This document shows, piece after piece, positions 1-6,937 of a stretch of 43,165 nucleotides of DNA (within the stretch, counting starts at the first letter, position 1; every line of letters begins with the position of its first letter). The DNA comes from Actinomycetales bacterium. Lineage in GTDB: Bacteria > Actinomycetota > Actinomycetes > Nanopelagicales > Nanopelagicaceae. The position numbers and the translations under genes were made by a program. The notes under the pieces were generated by a model. It was given only the letters and a program-made list of their open reading frames with translations. It was not told the DNA's origin and searched no databases. The stretch spans positions 1 to 43,165 of the forward strand of contig JAGWYO010000012.1 in NCBI GenBank assembly GCA_018969355.1, given 5' to 3'.

Positions 1-724
1 CCGGACTCATTGCACCCATCAAAAGGAAGGGAGTAACTACAACGGGTTGACCTGCAAGAACATATTCACGCAATGAATCCAGCATGCGATCATCCCAGCG
101 AAGAGGTGAGTTGCAGTTCACAAGAGAAATCAACGCTGGTGTTTCTTCGATTGCTGTGCGACCACCATGAATAATCTCAGCCATTGCAATGACATCTTTT
201 GCATTCTGCGCCGTTACAACGTTACCCATAAAGAACTTATCGGTCAGAGTCGCCGCCGCATATGCCATATCTAAGTGACGTGAATCAAGTGAGAGATCAT
301 TCGGCTCACAGACAACTCCGCCAACGCTATCGAGGGCGTCATAGCTTTGAGCTAACTTACAAAAATTCTCATAATCTTTAAAAGTCGCATCACGACGAAC
401 ATCGCCTTCACGAACAAATGGTGGGCCATACACACCACCAAAGACCATGGAGTCTCCACCGATGTGAACATTGTTCTTGGGATTTCGTGCACGCAAGTTG
501 AACTCACTTGGCGCTTTAGCAACTTGCTTCAAGATCCATTCAGGATCAAATTTCACGTTATCGCCTTCTACAGTCTGGCCGTTTTCGCGCAAGAGATCGA
601 TTGCCCAAGGGCTCATGAACTCGATACCTATTTCAGAGACAATGCGTTTCCAACCCAGGGTCAGCGTTGCCATCGATTCTTGGCTCAAGATTTCATAGCG
701 GGGCATCTTGTTAATAAAACTCAC
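1..724 (-). CDS. MttB-family corrinoid methyltransferase, N-terminal part (cut by window edge)
   Basis: This protein would transfer a methyl group from a methylated amine to a cognate corrinoid protein in the cytoplasm. About 241 codons are visible; the C-terminal half lies beyond the left edge. The residues resemble the trimethylamine/glycine-betaine methyltransferase (MttB/MtgB) superfamily: an N-terminal helical part (IVSEIGIEFMSPWAIDLL), then FGGVYGPPFVREGDVR, SVGGVVCEPNDL and ETPALISLVNCNSPLRWDD. I start at GTG 724, which has AAGGAA about 7 nt upstream; an in-frame ATG lies at 706. The site where true MttB carries pyrrolysine is outside the window, so substrate and Pyl status cannot be read. 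It is divergent from the iclR-corrinoid operon, with 134 bp between. Because a dimethylglycine dehydrogenase-like gene lies nearby, I infer a quaternary amine such as glycine betaine as substrate. The family call is firm; the substrate is a guess. Confidence 0.85.
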   Translation of the reverse strand, partial: MSFINKMPRYEILSQESMATLTLGWKRIVSEIGIEFMSPWAIDLLRENGQTVEGDNVKFDPEWILKQVAKAPSEFNLRARNPKNNVHIGGDSMVFGGVYGPPFVREGDVRRDATFKDYENFCKLAQSYDALDSVGGVVCEPNDLSLDSRHLDMAYAAATLTDKFFMGNVVTAQNAKDVIAMAEIIHGGRTAIEETPALISLVNCNSPLRWDDRMLDSLREYVLAGQPVVVTPFLLMGAMSP

Positions 725-777
725 GGTTAATTCCTTACCTTGTGTAGTAGTTCGATAGTAATAGCGTGGTGGCGCTA

Positions 778-831
778 TTGACCTTGAACACGCACGAGAA
801 TACTCTTAAGTTATGGAACTATGGTTCCATA
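778..831 (+). promoter_or_regulatory. Promoter and palindromic operator before the iclR-corrinoid operon
   Basis: A -35-like TTGACC (778-783) and a -10-like TACTCT (801-806) are separated by 17 nt. Just downstream, over the expected transcription start, is a perfect inverted repeat with 8-bp arms, TATGGAAC-N4-GTTCCATA (812-831). IclR proteins commonly bind palindromes with GGAAN-type arms at their own promoters, so autoregulation by repression is likely. The site also lies between the divergent methyltransferase gene (start 724) and iclR, so it could control both. A possible -10 for the minus-strand gene is TACTAT at 760-755. The spacing and palindrome are seen directly; the protein-site match is inferred. 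Confidence 0.65.
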
Positions 832-858
832 TAGTGAAACCTTCTAAGGGGGTGTGAG

Positions 859-1620
859 ATGGCCGAACTCCAAAGCGGCACGCAAGCAATCGATCGCGCA
901 TCTGCACTTTTAATTCACATTTTGGAATCTGAGTCACCTCCACTTCTTACTGAACTTGCCCGCATTTATGGATTGCCGAAAAGCACCACCTCTCGAATCT
1001 TGAGTGCACTTGAGCGCCAAGGATTATTACTGCGCGATCGCAACGGTGCCTATATCGCAGGGTCAGTTCTCACACAATTTGCACGTGGGCAAAACCACGA
1101 CTCGATTCTGGTTGCGCGTATGCACTCAATTTTGGAAGTTCTAGCTAATAGAACTGGTGAGACAGCTAACTTGGCAGTTCCTGGCAATGGTGACCTTAAG
1201 CTAATTGATCAAGTAGATGGACAATACCTCTTATCTGCAACTAATTGGATTGGAAAATCTGTTCCTTATCACGCATCAGCACTTGGAAAAGTGCTCCTTG
1301 CCTATGCAGCTGTGACTATTCCTGCAGGACGCTTAGAAAAGCGCACATCAAAGACGATTACATCTCGCACCAAGCTTCTAGAAGAGTTAGAGGTTGTGCG
1401 CAAAAAAGGTTACGCTCTCATCATTGATGAGTTGGAAGAAGGTTTAGTAGCGGTAGCAGCACCAATTCGCGAGCACGATGGCCGTGTGGTTGGTGCAATT
1501 TCAGTTTCTGGTCCATCAACCCGATTGACTCAGAAAGATCTCATCAAGATCGGTGACATGATCATTGATGAAATCGCAACACTTCAAGCAAACCACGATG
1601 GAAAGATAGGTGCGGCATGA
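859..1620 (+). CDS. IclR-family transcriptional regulator
   Basis: This is a DNA-binding regulator of 253 residues, the usual length for IclR proteins. The N-terminal winged helix spans about residues 8-65 (LLTELARIYGLPKSTTSRILSALERQGLL). It is followed by a GAF-like effector domain containing the family segment YHASALGKVLLAY and a C-terminal VAAPIREHDGRVVGAISVSGP. The ATG at 859 has a strong AAGGGGG ribosome site. Its stop overlaps the next start (ATGA), so it is translated together with the corrinoid protein and heads the methyl-transfer operon. A perfect palindrome over its promoter suggests autoregulation. The effector is unknown; a methylated amine or a degradation product is the natural guess from the neighbours. 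Confidence 0.93.
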   Translation: MAELQSGTQAIDRASALLIHILESESPPLLTELARIYGLPKSTTSRILSALERQGLLLRDRNGAYIAGSVLTQFARGQNHDSILVARMHSILEVLANRTGETANLAVPGNGDLKLIDQVDGQYLLSATNWIGKSVPYHASALGKVLLAYAAVTIPAGRLEKRTSKTITSRTKLLEELEVVRKKGYALIIDELEEGLVAVAAPIREHDGRVVGAISVSGPSTRLTQKDLIKIGDMIIDEIATLQANHDGKIGAA

Positions 1621-2282
1621 CACATGACGAGATTATCAAAGCTCTCTTTGACGAAACCCTTGTCGGAAATGCTCCAGCAGTTCTCGAACTGACCAACCAA
1701 GGCATTGCAGATGGAATGACGCCTGGCGCTATCCTCTTTGATGCACTTATTCCAGCCTTGGAAGAAGTAGGTGCACGTTTTGAGCGCGGAGATTTCTTTG
1801 TTCCAGAGATGCTTATTTCAGGCAAGGCGATGTCAGGGGCACTAAACGTACTGCGCCCATTGCTTGCCGAAACTGGTGCTGAGACTGTTGGAACATTCTT
1901 GATGGGCACAGTAAAGGGCGATGTGCACGATATTGGTAAGAACCTTGTCAATATCATGCTCGAAGGAGCTGGTTTTGAAGTTATTGATCTAGGCGTTCAA
2001 GTGCCACCTGAGAAGTTTGTTGCCGCAATTATTGAGCACAAGCCAGACATTGTGGGTATGTCAGCGTTCTTAACTACAACAATGCCAATGTTTAAGGTCA
2101 ACATTCATGAAATTACCAAGGCTGGTCTGCGTGACCAAGTAATCATCATGGTAGGTGGCGCTCCAGTTACTCAGGAATATGCCGATGTTGTTGGAGCCGA
2201 TGGCTTTGCAGCTGATGCTTCCACTGCAGTGCGTGTTGCTAAAGATCTTATTTCACAAAGACGCGCAACGGTTAACGCTTAA
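1617..2282 (+). CDS. Corrinoid (B12-binding) methyl-carrier protein
   Basis: This 221-residue protein carries a methyl group on cobalt between methyltransferases. It has the two-part layout of MtbC/MttC/MtgC proteins: an N-terminal four-helix cap (about 1-88) and a Rossmann B12-binding domain (about 90-215). The base-off signature GDVHDIGKN places the cobalt-ligating His at residue 104, and VQVPPEKFV and the glycine-rich VGGAPVTQEYAD follow as in the family. The length and architecture fit a stand-alone methylamine- or betaine-type carrier, not MetH. It starts at ATG 1617, overlapping the iclR stop, and is followed 9 nt later by the MetV-like gene. Likely partners are the MttB-family protein at the left edge as donor and the pterin-dependent methyltransferase at 3580 as acceptor. 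Confidence 0.93.
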   Translation: MTHDEIIKALFDETLVGNAPAVLELTNQGIADGMTPGAILFDALIPALEEVGARFERGDFFVPEMLISGKAMSGALNVLRPLLAETGAETVGTFLMGTVKGDVHDIGKNLVNIMLEGAGFEVIDLGVQVPPEKFVAAIIEHKPDIVGMSAFLTTTMPMFKVNIHEITKAGLRDQVIIMVGGAPVTQEYADVVGADGFAADASTAVRVAKDLISQRRATVNA

Positions 2283-2291
2283 GGCTCACTT

Positions 2292-2672
2292 GTGTTAAAA
2301 AAACTTCTGCCTTTTGTTGAGCACGTTATCAAGAAACCCGTGTGGGATTGCCGCATGTGTGGACAGTGCGTGCTGCACTCAACAGGTATGACATGTCCGA
2401 TGACATGTCCAAAAACTCTTCGTAACGGACCTTGTGGTGGTGTTCGCGAAAACGGTAATTGTGAAGTTATCCCAGATATGCAATGTGTGTGGCTTAAAGC
2501 ATATGACCGCAAAGTCTTTTTGCCGCTACCAACTGTATGGAAAGAGCACTTCAACGAACTACGTCCTCCAGTAGATATGCGCCTGCAAGGATCTTCATCG
2601 TGGATTAACTTGGTGACAAAGCGCGATCAGCAAACACCTGCTGGATGGTCCACCACAGATGGCGCGCACTAA
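2292..2672 (+). CDS. metV: MetV-like methylenetetrahydrofolate reductase C-terminal family protein
   Basis: This small 126-residue protein is rich in cysteine, with Cys at 20, 23, 26, 35, 39, 48, 57 and 65, including CRMCGQC and NGPCGG. That pattern is typical of the MTHFR_C family. In acetogens the MetV subunit pairs with MetF and carries an Fe-S cluster and zinc, helping MetF exchange electrons with a partner other than NAD(P)H. It starts at GTG 2292 behind AAGG, and its TAA overlaps the metF ATG (TAATG), so the two are tightly coupled. Together they would oxidise methyl-THF to methylene-THF here. The family call is good; the electron acceptor is unknown. Confidence 0.82.
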   Translation: MLKKLLPFVEHVIKKPVWDCRMCGQCVLHSTGMTCPMTCPKTLRNGPCGGVRENGNCEVIPDMQCVWLKAYDRKVFLPLPTVWKEHFNELRPPVDMRLQGSSSWINLVTKRDQQTPAGWSTTDGAH

Positions 2673-3571
2673 TGTCACAGATGCGCCAGAAGTTAGAAAA
2701 TACTTACGAAGCTGTCTTCACATCTGAATTCCCAGCACTCGACGGTGGCGGAATGGCTAAGGTTGAAAAGAACGCTGCCCGATTAGCACCGTGGTTTGTT
2801 GGCGTGAATGCGACAGATAATCCAGCAGCCCATGCCCATGCATCTAATACTGCATCTGCTATTGCCATGAAAATGCATGGGATCGAACCCATCATGCAGA
2901 TTGTCTGCCGCGATAAAAACCGTCTTGCTATTCAAGCCGACATGATGGGCGCTGCCTTGCATGGCATTGAAAACATCTCACTTCTCACCGGTGATGATGT
3001 AACAGCTGGAGATGAACCAGAGACACGCAGAGTCTTTGATATCGACAGCACCCAAGCGATCAATATCGCCCGAATTATCACTACAGGCACATACCTTTCA
3101 GGGCGCGCAATCAAGCCTGCCCCAGATTTCTATATCAGCGCGGTTGAAAACCCAGCTGCTCCCCCATTTGATTATCGAATTGAGCGCGCGCTTAAGAAGT
3201 ATCGCGCTGGTGCCAAGTATCTTCAGCTTCAGATTTGTTATCACCCAGATCGCCTTGAAAAGTTCTGCGCAGGAGTTGCCAAGATCGCTCCTGATTTAAA
3301 GTTGATTCCAACAATTGTTTTAGTGAAAAGTGCTAAACCAATGTCGTTTATGAATGACAAGGTCCCAGGAATCGATATCCCGTTGGACACAATAAATCGA
3401 GTCTCATCAGCTGCCGATCAGACTGAAGAGGCATATAAGTTGACTGTGGAACTAGCAAAGCATGCAATGACTTTGCCTTCAGTTCGTGGATTGCACGTTA
3501 CAGATTTTAGACATGATGATTCATTAGATCGCTTGATGTATGAACTCGGACAGAAACCAAAAACTAACTAG
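2672..3571 (+). CDS. metF: Methylenetetrahydrofolate reductase (MetF)
   Basis: This TIM-barrel flavoprotein of 299 residues interconverts methyl-THF and methylene-THF. Family features include the N-terminal TSEFPALDGGG, the segment MKMHGIEPIMQIVCRDKNRLAIQADMMGA, NISLLTGDDV, YLQLQICYHPDRLEKF and the C-terminal RGLHVTDFRHDDSLDRLMYELG. I start at ATG 2672, inside the overlap with the metV stop; an in-frame upstream start at 2645 would intrude into metV. In this operon it sits between a corrinoid carrier and a methyl-THF:corrinoid methyltransferase. That suggests it runs in the oxidative direction, feeding methyl groups into C1 oxidation, as MetF2 does in chloromethane-using methylotrophs. A biosynthetic role for methionine is the alternative. 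Confidence 0.88.
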   Translation: MSQMRQKLENTYEAVFTSEFPALDGGGMAKVEKNAARLAPWFVGVNATDNPAAHAHASNTASAIAMKMHGIEPIMQIVCRDKNRLAIQADMMGAALHGIENISLLTGDDVTAGDEPETRRVFDIDSTQAINIARIITTGTYLSGRAIKPAPDFYISAVENPAAPPFDYRIERALKKYRAGAKYLQLQICYHPDRLEKFCAGVAKIAPDLKLIPTIVLVKSAKPMSFMNDKVPGIDIPLDTINRVSSAADQTEEAYKLTVELAKHAMTLPSVRGLHVTDFRHDDSLDRLMYELGQKPKTN

Positions 3572-3579
3572 GAGCCCCT

Positions 3580-4449
3580 ATGCACACAACCCTGACCTCA
3601 CCTGGTAAAACCGTAACTATTGGCCATGATCAGCCATTTTGTATTATCGGTGAGCGCATCAACCCAACAGGGCGTAAGAAATTTCAAGAACAACTTCGTG
3701 CTGGTGATCTCTCCGCAATTGAAAAAGATGTTGCAGCTCAAGTTGCCGGTGGCGCTGATGTATTAGATGTGAACATGGGTGTTCCGCTCACCGATGAGCC
3801 TTTGTTGCTGACCAAGGCAATCACTTTGGTTCAGTCATTAACTGACCTTCCTATCTGTATTGATTCATCAGTCATCGAAGCCCTTCAGGCTGGCCTTGAG
3901 ACCTACCAAGGTAAAGCGTTAGTTAATAGCGTTACTGGTGAAGATGATCGTATGGAGCTCGTGCTTCCTTTAATTAAGAAGCATGGCGCAGCCATTATTG
4001 CCTTGCCTAATGATGAAACAGGCATTCCACAAACTGCTGCAGAGCGCATGATTATCGTTGAGAAGATTGTTCGCACTGTTGAAAAGCACGGCATCCCCCT
4101 AGAAGATCTTGTGATTGATCCACTTGCAATGACTGTGGGCGCTGATCCTGATGCGGTGAAGAACACGCTAGAAACTATCTATTTAATCCGCGAAAAGTAC
4201 GGCCTCAATATGACTCTCGGTGCATCGAACATCTCATTTGGTCTTCCTCATCGCCATGCCCTCAATGCCGCCTTTTTGCCAGCAGCAATGGCAATGGGAT
4301 TAACAAGTGCTGTTATGGATTCTCGTACTCCTGCAATCGTTGAATCTGTTCGTGCTGCAGATTTACTCCTTGGGCTAGATCCTTGGGGTACAAACTGGAT
4401 CATGCGCTATCGCGCATTGGAGGCAGCAAAAGCTGCTGAAGGGAACTAG
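3580..4449 (+). CDS. Methyltetrahydrofolate:corrinoid methyltransferase (pterin-binding, DHPS-like)
   Basis: This 289-residue enzyme moves a methyl group between a corrinoid protein and tetrahydrofolate. The whole chain is one pterin-binding TIM barrel: IIGERINPTGRKKF at residues 21-34, GGADVLDVNMGVP, ICIDSSVIEAL, LVNSVTGEDDRMELVLPL, DPLAMTVGAD and TLGASNISFGLPHR, as in AcsE/MtvA/MtgA-type proteins. AGGAG lies about 5 nt before ATG 3580. It follows metF by 8 nt and precedes the corrinoid activator. With the upstream methyltransferase and corrinoid protein it completes a three-component methyl-transfer set. It could equally provide the folate half of a split methionine synthase using the homocysteine methyltransferase at 26014. 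Confidence 0.92.
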   Translation: MHTTLTSPGKTVTIGHDQPFCIIGERINPTGRKKFQEQLRAGDLSAIEKDVAAQVAGGADVLDVNMGVPLTDEPLLLTKAITLVQSLTDLPICIDSSVIEALQAGLETYQGKALVNSVTGEDDRMELVLPLIKKHGAAIIALPNDETGIPQTAAERMIIVEKIVRTVEKHGIPLEDLVIDPLAMTVGADPDAVKNTLETIYLIREKYGLNMTLGASNISFGLPHRHALNAAFLPAAMAMGLTSAVMDSRTPAIVESVRAADLLLGLDPWGTNWIMRYRALEAAKAAEGN

Positions 4450-4478
4450 TTATCAGTAAAAAGGAGTTAGACCCATCC

Positions 4479-6356
4479 CTGATACCAACCCATGACGGTA
4501 CTGGGCGAGTCAAGCTTGCCTTCACCTCGCTTGAAAAAGATGGTTCTATCGGTTCTCAAAAGATAATTACCGTTCCAACAGGAGTAAGTGCATTTGATGC
4601 TGCTTCATGGAATGGAATTGCAATTGATTCAACATGTGGCGGCTATGGCACATGCAAGAAATGTCGTATCAAAATAACTGATGGCGATGTTGAACCCTCT
4701 AAGTTAGATTTTCGCGCATTTACTGAAAGTGAAATCAAAGATGGTTGGCGCCTGGCATGTCTTGTGCGCACTGCAAAAGATATTTCAGTAGATGTTCCAG
4801 CCCTGACGACTCGTCCTAAAGCTGCAACTGTGGGTGTGGGCCGCCAAGTTATTTTGCGTCCAGCAGTTCAAAAGCGCTACATCGAATTAAAAGAGCCATC
4901 TCTATCAGATCAACGCACCGACATTGTGCGCATCTTTGATGCTATTGATGACATTGAGGCTGATGCAAGCCTTGCAGCGATGCGAGAGCTTCCCAGTATT
5001 TTGCGTGCAGCTCATTACAAAGTAACTGCAGTCTTTGTGGATCAAGAGTTTTTGGGTATTGAAGCGGGCGATACAACTAATGTGCGCTATGGCATCGCTT
5101 ATGACTTAGGCACAACAACTGTTGTGGCAACTCTGCTTGATCTCAATTCTGGAACTCCGGTGGCAGTTAAATCAATGCTCAATAGGCAGCAACCTTTTGG
5201 CGCAGATGTCATCACTCGCATCAGCGCAACAATGCTTGATCCTGATGCATTACCCAAATTAAGTGGATTAGCCCAAGAAACCTTGAATCAATTAACTCAA
5301 GAGGTCTGTCTTGAAGCCGGTGTTAGTCCTTTGCATGTGTATGAATTAGCAATTGCAGGCAATGCCACTATGACCCAGCTTCTCCTTGGCATTAATCCAG
5401 AGCCGTTGGGAGTTGCCCCGTTTATTATGGCAAGTGCTGATTATCCAAACATTGATGTGAAAGAGATTGGCATTGCAGTTCATCCACGTGCAAAGGCTGT
5501 GATCATGCCATCCCTTGGTGCATATGTTGGTGGTGACATCATTGCTGGCGCACTTGCCTCTGGAATGGATCGTGATAAGCGCCTGCGCTTGTTTATCGAT
5601 GTTGGCACAAACTGTGAAATTGTTTTAGGTGATGGCGACAAAATTCTCGCAACTGCCGCCCCAGCTGGTCCTGCCTTTGAAGCTGCCAGTATTAAGTGTG
5701 GTGTGAGGGCGGCATCGGGTGCGATTGAAACAATCAAGGTTGTAGATGGTGAGTTAGAAATTGGAACTATTGATGATGCCCCAGCTATTGGTATCTGTGG
5801 TTCAGGCCTCGTTGATGCATGTGCATCTCTCGTTCAAGTGGGCTTACTTGATCACTCAGGCAAGTTTGTAACTGATGACGTCGCATTAGCTATTTCACCA
5901 AAGCTTGCCAGCCGTTTAGTAACACGTGAAGGTGAGCGCGTCTTTGTCCTTACATGGAGCAAAGAAGTCGGCGATTTATCTGATTGCGTCTTTTTAACAC
6001 AACGCGATGTGCGCGAACTCCAATTTGCAAAGGCAGCTATTGCCACAGGATGGGCGCTTCTCTTGGAGGAGTTTGGTGTGAAGGAATCAGAAATCCAGCA
6101 GGTACTACTTGCTGGCTCCTTTGGTTCATACCTCTCCCCTTCTTCTGCGGTAAAAATTGGTTTAGTACCCAAGCTTTCAGTCATGCGCATTATGTCTGCG
6201 GGTAACGTTGCAGGAGAAGGTGCCAAGATGGTTTTACTCTCTGCCCAAGAGCGCCATGGTGCACAAGCCCTCCTTGAAGAGATTGACTACATCGAACTAT
6301 CTGATCGCGAAGATTTCAACGATAAGTTCGTTGAACGTCTCGCTTTTCCTGCATGA
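4479..6356 (+). CDS. RACE protein: ferredoxin-ASKHA reductive activator of corrinoid proteins (non-AUG start)
   Basis: This protein reduces inactive Co(II) corrinoid back to Co(I) with ATP. It has an N-terminal [2Fe-2S] domain, with Cys ligands in STCGGYGTCKKC (C-x5-C-x2-C, codons 4635, 4653 and 4662) and a fourth in LACLV (4758). A linker and a DUF4445/ASKHA ATPase domain follow, with YDLGTTTVVATLLDL, AIAGNATMTQLLLG, FIDVGTNCEIVLG, GICGSGLVDA and LLAGSFGSYLSP. The frame is open from 4440, but no ATG, GTG or TTG occurs until GTG 4764, which would delete the whole ferredoxin domain. CTG 4479 (625 aa; AAGGAG at 4461-4466, a long 12-nt spacing) or ATC 4452 (634 aa) are candidates; I chose CTG with low certainty. 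The stop overlaps the DUF1638 ATG (ATGA). The family call is secure. Confidence 0.88.
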   Translation: MIPTHDGTGRVKLAFTSLEKDGSIGSQKIITVPTGVSAFDAASWNGIAIDSTCGGYGTCKKCRIKITDGDVEPSKLDFRAFTESEIKDGWRLACLVRTAKDISVDVPALTTRPKAATVGVGRQVILRPAVQKRYIELKEPSLSDQRTDIVRIFDAIDDIEADASLAAMRELPSILRAAHYKVTAVFVDQEFLGIEAGDTTNVRYGIAYDLGTTTVVATLLDLNSGTPVAVKSMLNRQQPFGADVITRISATMLDPDALPKLSGLAQETLNQLTQEVCLEAGVSPLHVYELAIAGNATMTQLLLGINPEPLGVAPFIMASADYPNIDVKEIGIAVHPRAKAVIMPSLGAYVGGDIIAGALASGMDRDKRLRLFIDVGTNCEIVLGDGDKILATAAPAGPAFEAASIKCGVRAASGAIETIKVVDGELEIGTIDDAPAIGICGSGLVDACASLVQVGLLDHSGKFVTDDVALAISPKLASRLVTREGERVFVLTWSKEVGDLSDCVFLTQRDVRELQFAKAAIATGWALLLEEFGVKESEIQQVLLAGSFGSYLSPSSAVKIGLVPKLSVMRIMSAGNVAGEGAKMVLLSAQERHGAQALLEEIDYIELSDREDFNDKFVERLAFPA

Positions 6357-6937
6357 GCGTTGGCGTAGTTGCCTGCGGGGCACTAGCTACCCATATTGCT
6401 GATATCGCAGCCACAGAATCACTCGATATCACTATCTATCCCCTTCCTCCACTGCTTCATAACCGTCCAGAAAAGATCGCTGGTGAAGTTGATTCACTCT
6501 TACATGAGATTAAAGACAAGCATTCAAAGTGCGCAGTGGCATATGCTGACTGTGGGACATATGGCGCGCTCGATGAGGTCATTGCAACCCATGGTGTGGA
6601 GCGATTGGGTGGAAACCATTGCTATGACATCTTTGCAGGTACAAAGAAAATTGAAGAAATCATGGATTCTGATGCTGGCACATACTTCTTAACTGATTTC
6701 CTCGTGAAATCTTTTCAACGAAGTGTCATGGTTGAACTAGGTTTAGATAAACGGCCTGAGCTTCGCGATGATTACTTTAAGAACTACTCACGAGTGATCT
6801 GGTTGGCTCAGCAACCGAATAAGGAGTTGGAAGAGTTAGCCAAGCAAGCAGGCGCAAGTATTGGGTTACCACTTGAGATTCAAAAGGTGGGATATGGTCA
6901 GCTAGCTGCGCAGGTTAAGGAATTACTGAGTAACTAG
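6353..6937 (+). CDS. DUF1638 family protein of corrinoid methyltransferase operons
   Basis: This 194-residue protein matches the DUF1638 family: an N-terminal VGVVACGALATHI, a central AYADCGTYGALDEVI, and GGNHCYDIFAG with conserved Cys and His, then YFLTDFLVKSF. The recurring Cys/His pairs could hold a metal or bind a thiol or corrinoid, but the function is unknown. From memory, members sit beside corrinoid methyltransferases and RACE proteins, as here. It begins inside the RACE stop (ATGA overlap), so it is the last gene of the methyl-transfer operon. Its 3' end overlaps the end of the convergent formate dehydrogenase gene by 15 bp. Confidence 0.82.
   Translation: MSVGVVACGALATHIADIAATESLDITIYPLPPLLHNRPEKIAGEVDSLLHEIKDKHSKCAVAYADCGTYGALDEVIATHGVERLGGNHCYDIFAGTKKIEEIMDSDAGTYFLTDFLVKSFQRSVMVELGLDKRPELRDDYFKNYSRVIWLAQQPNKELEELAKQAGASIGLPLEIQKVGYGQLAAQVKELLSN

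Noticed and set aside
4492-4563. ATG 4492 as a standard start for the RACE gene
   Set aside because: It is in a different frame from the ferredoxin codons and runs into TAA (4564-4566) within about 25 codons.
4764-6356. GTG 4764 as the true start of the RACE gene
   Set aside because: It would remove all four cysteines of a well-formed [2Fe-2S] domain encoded in the same open frame.
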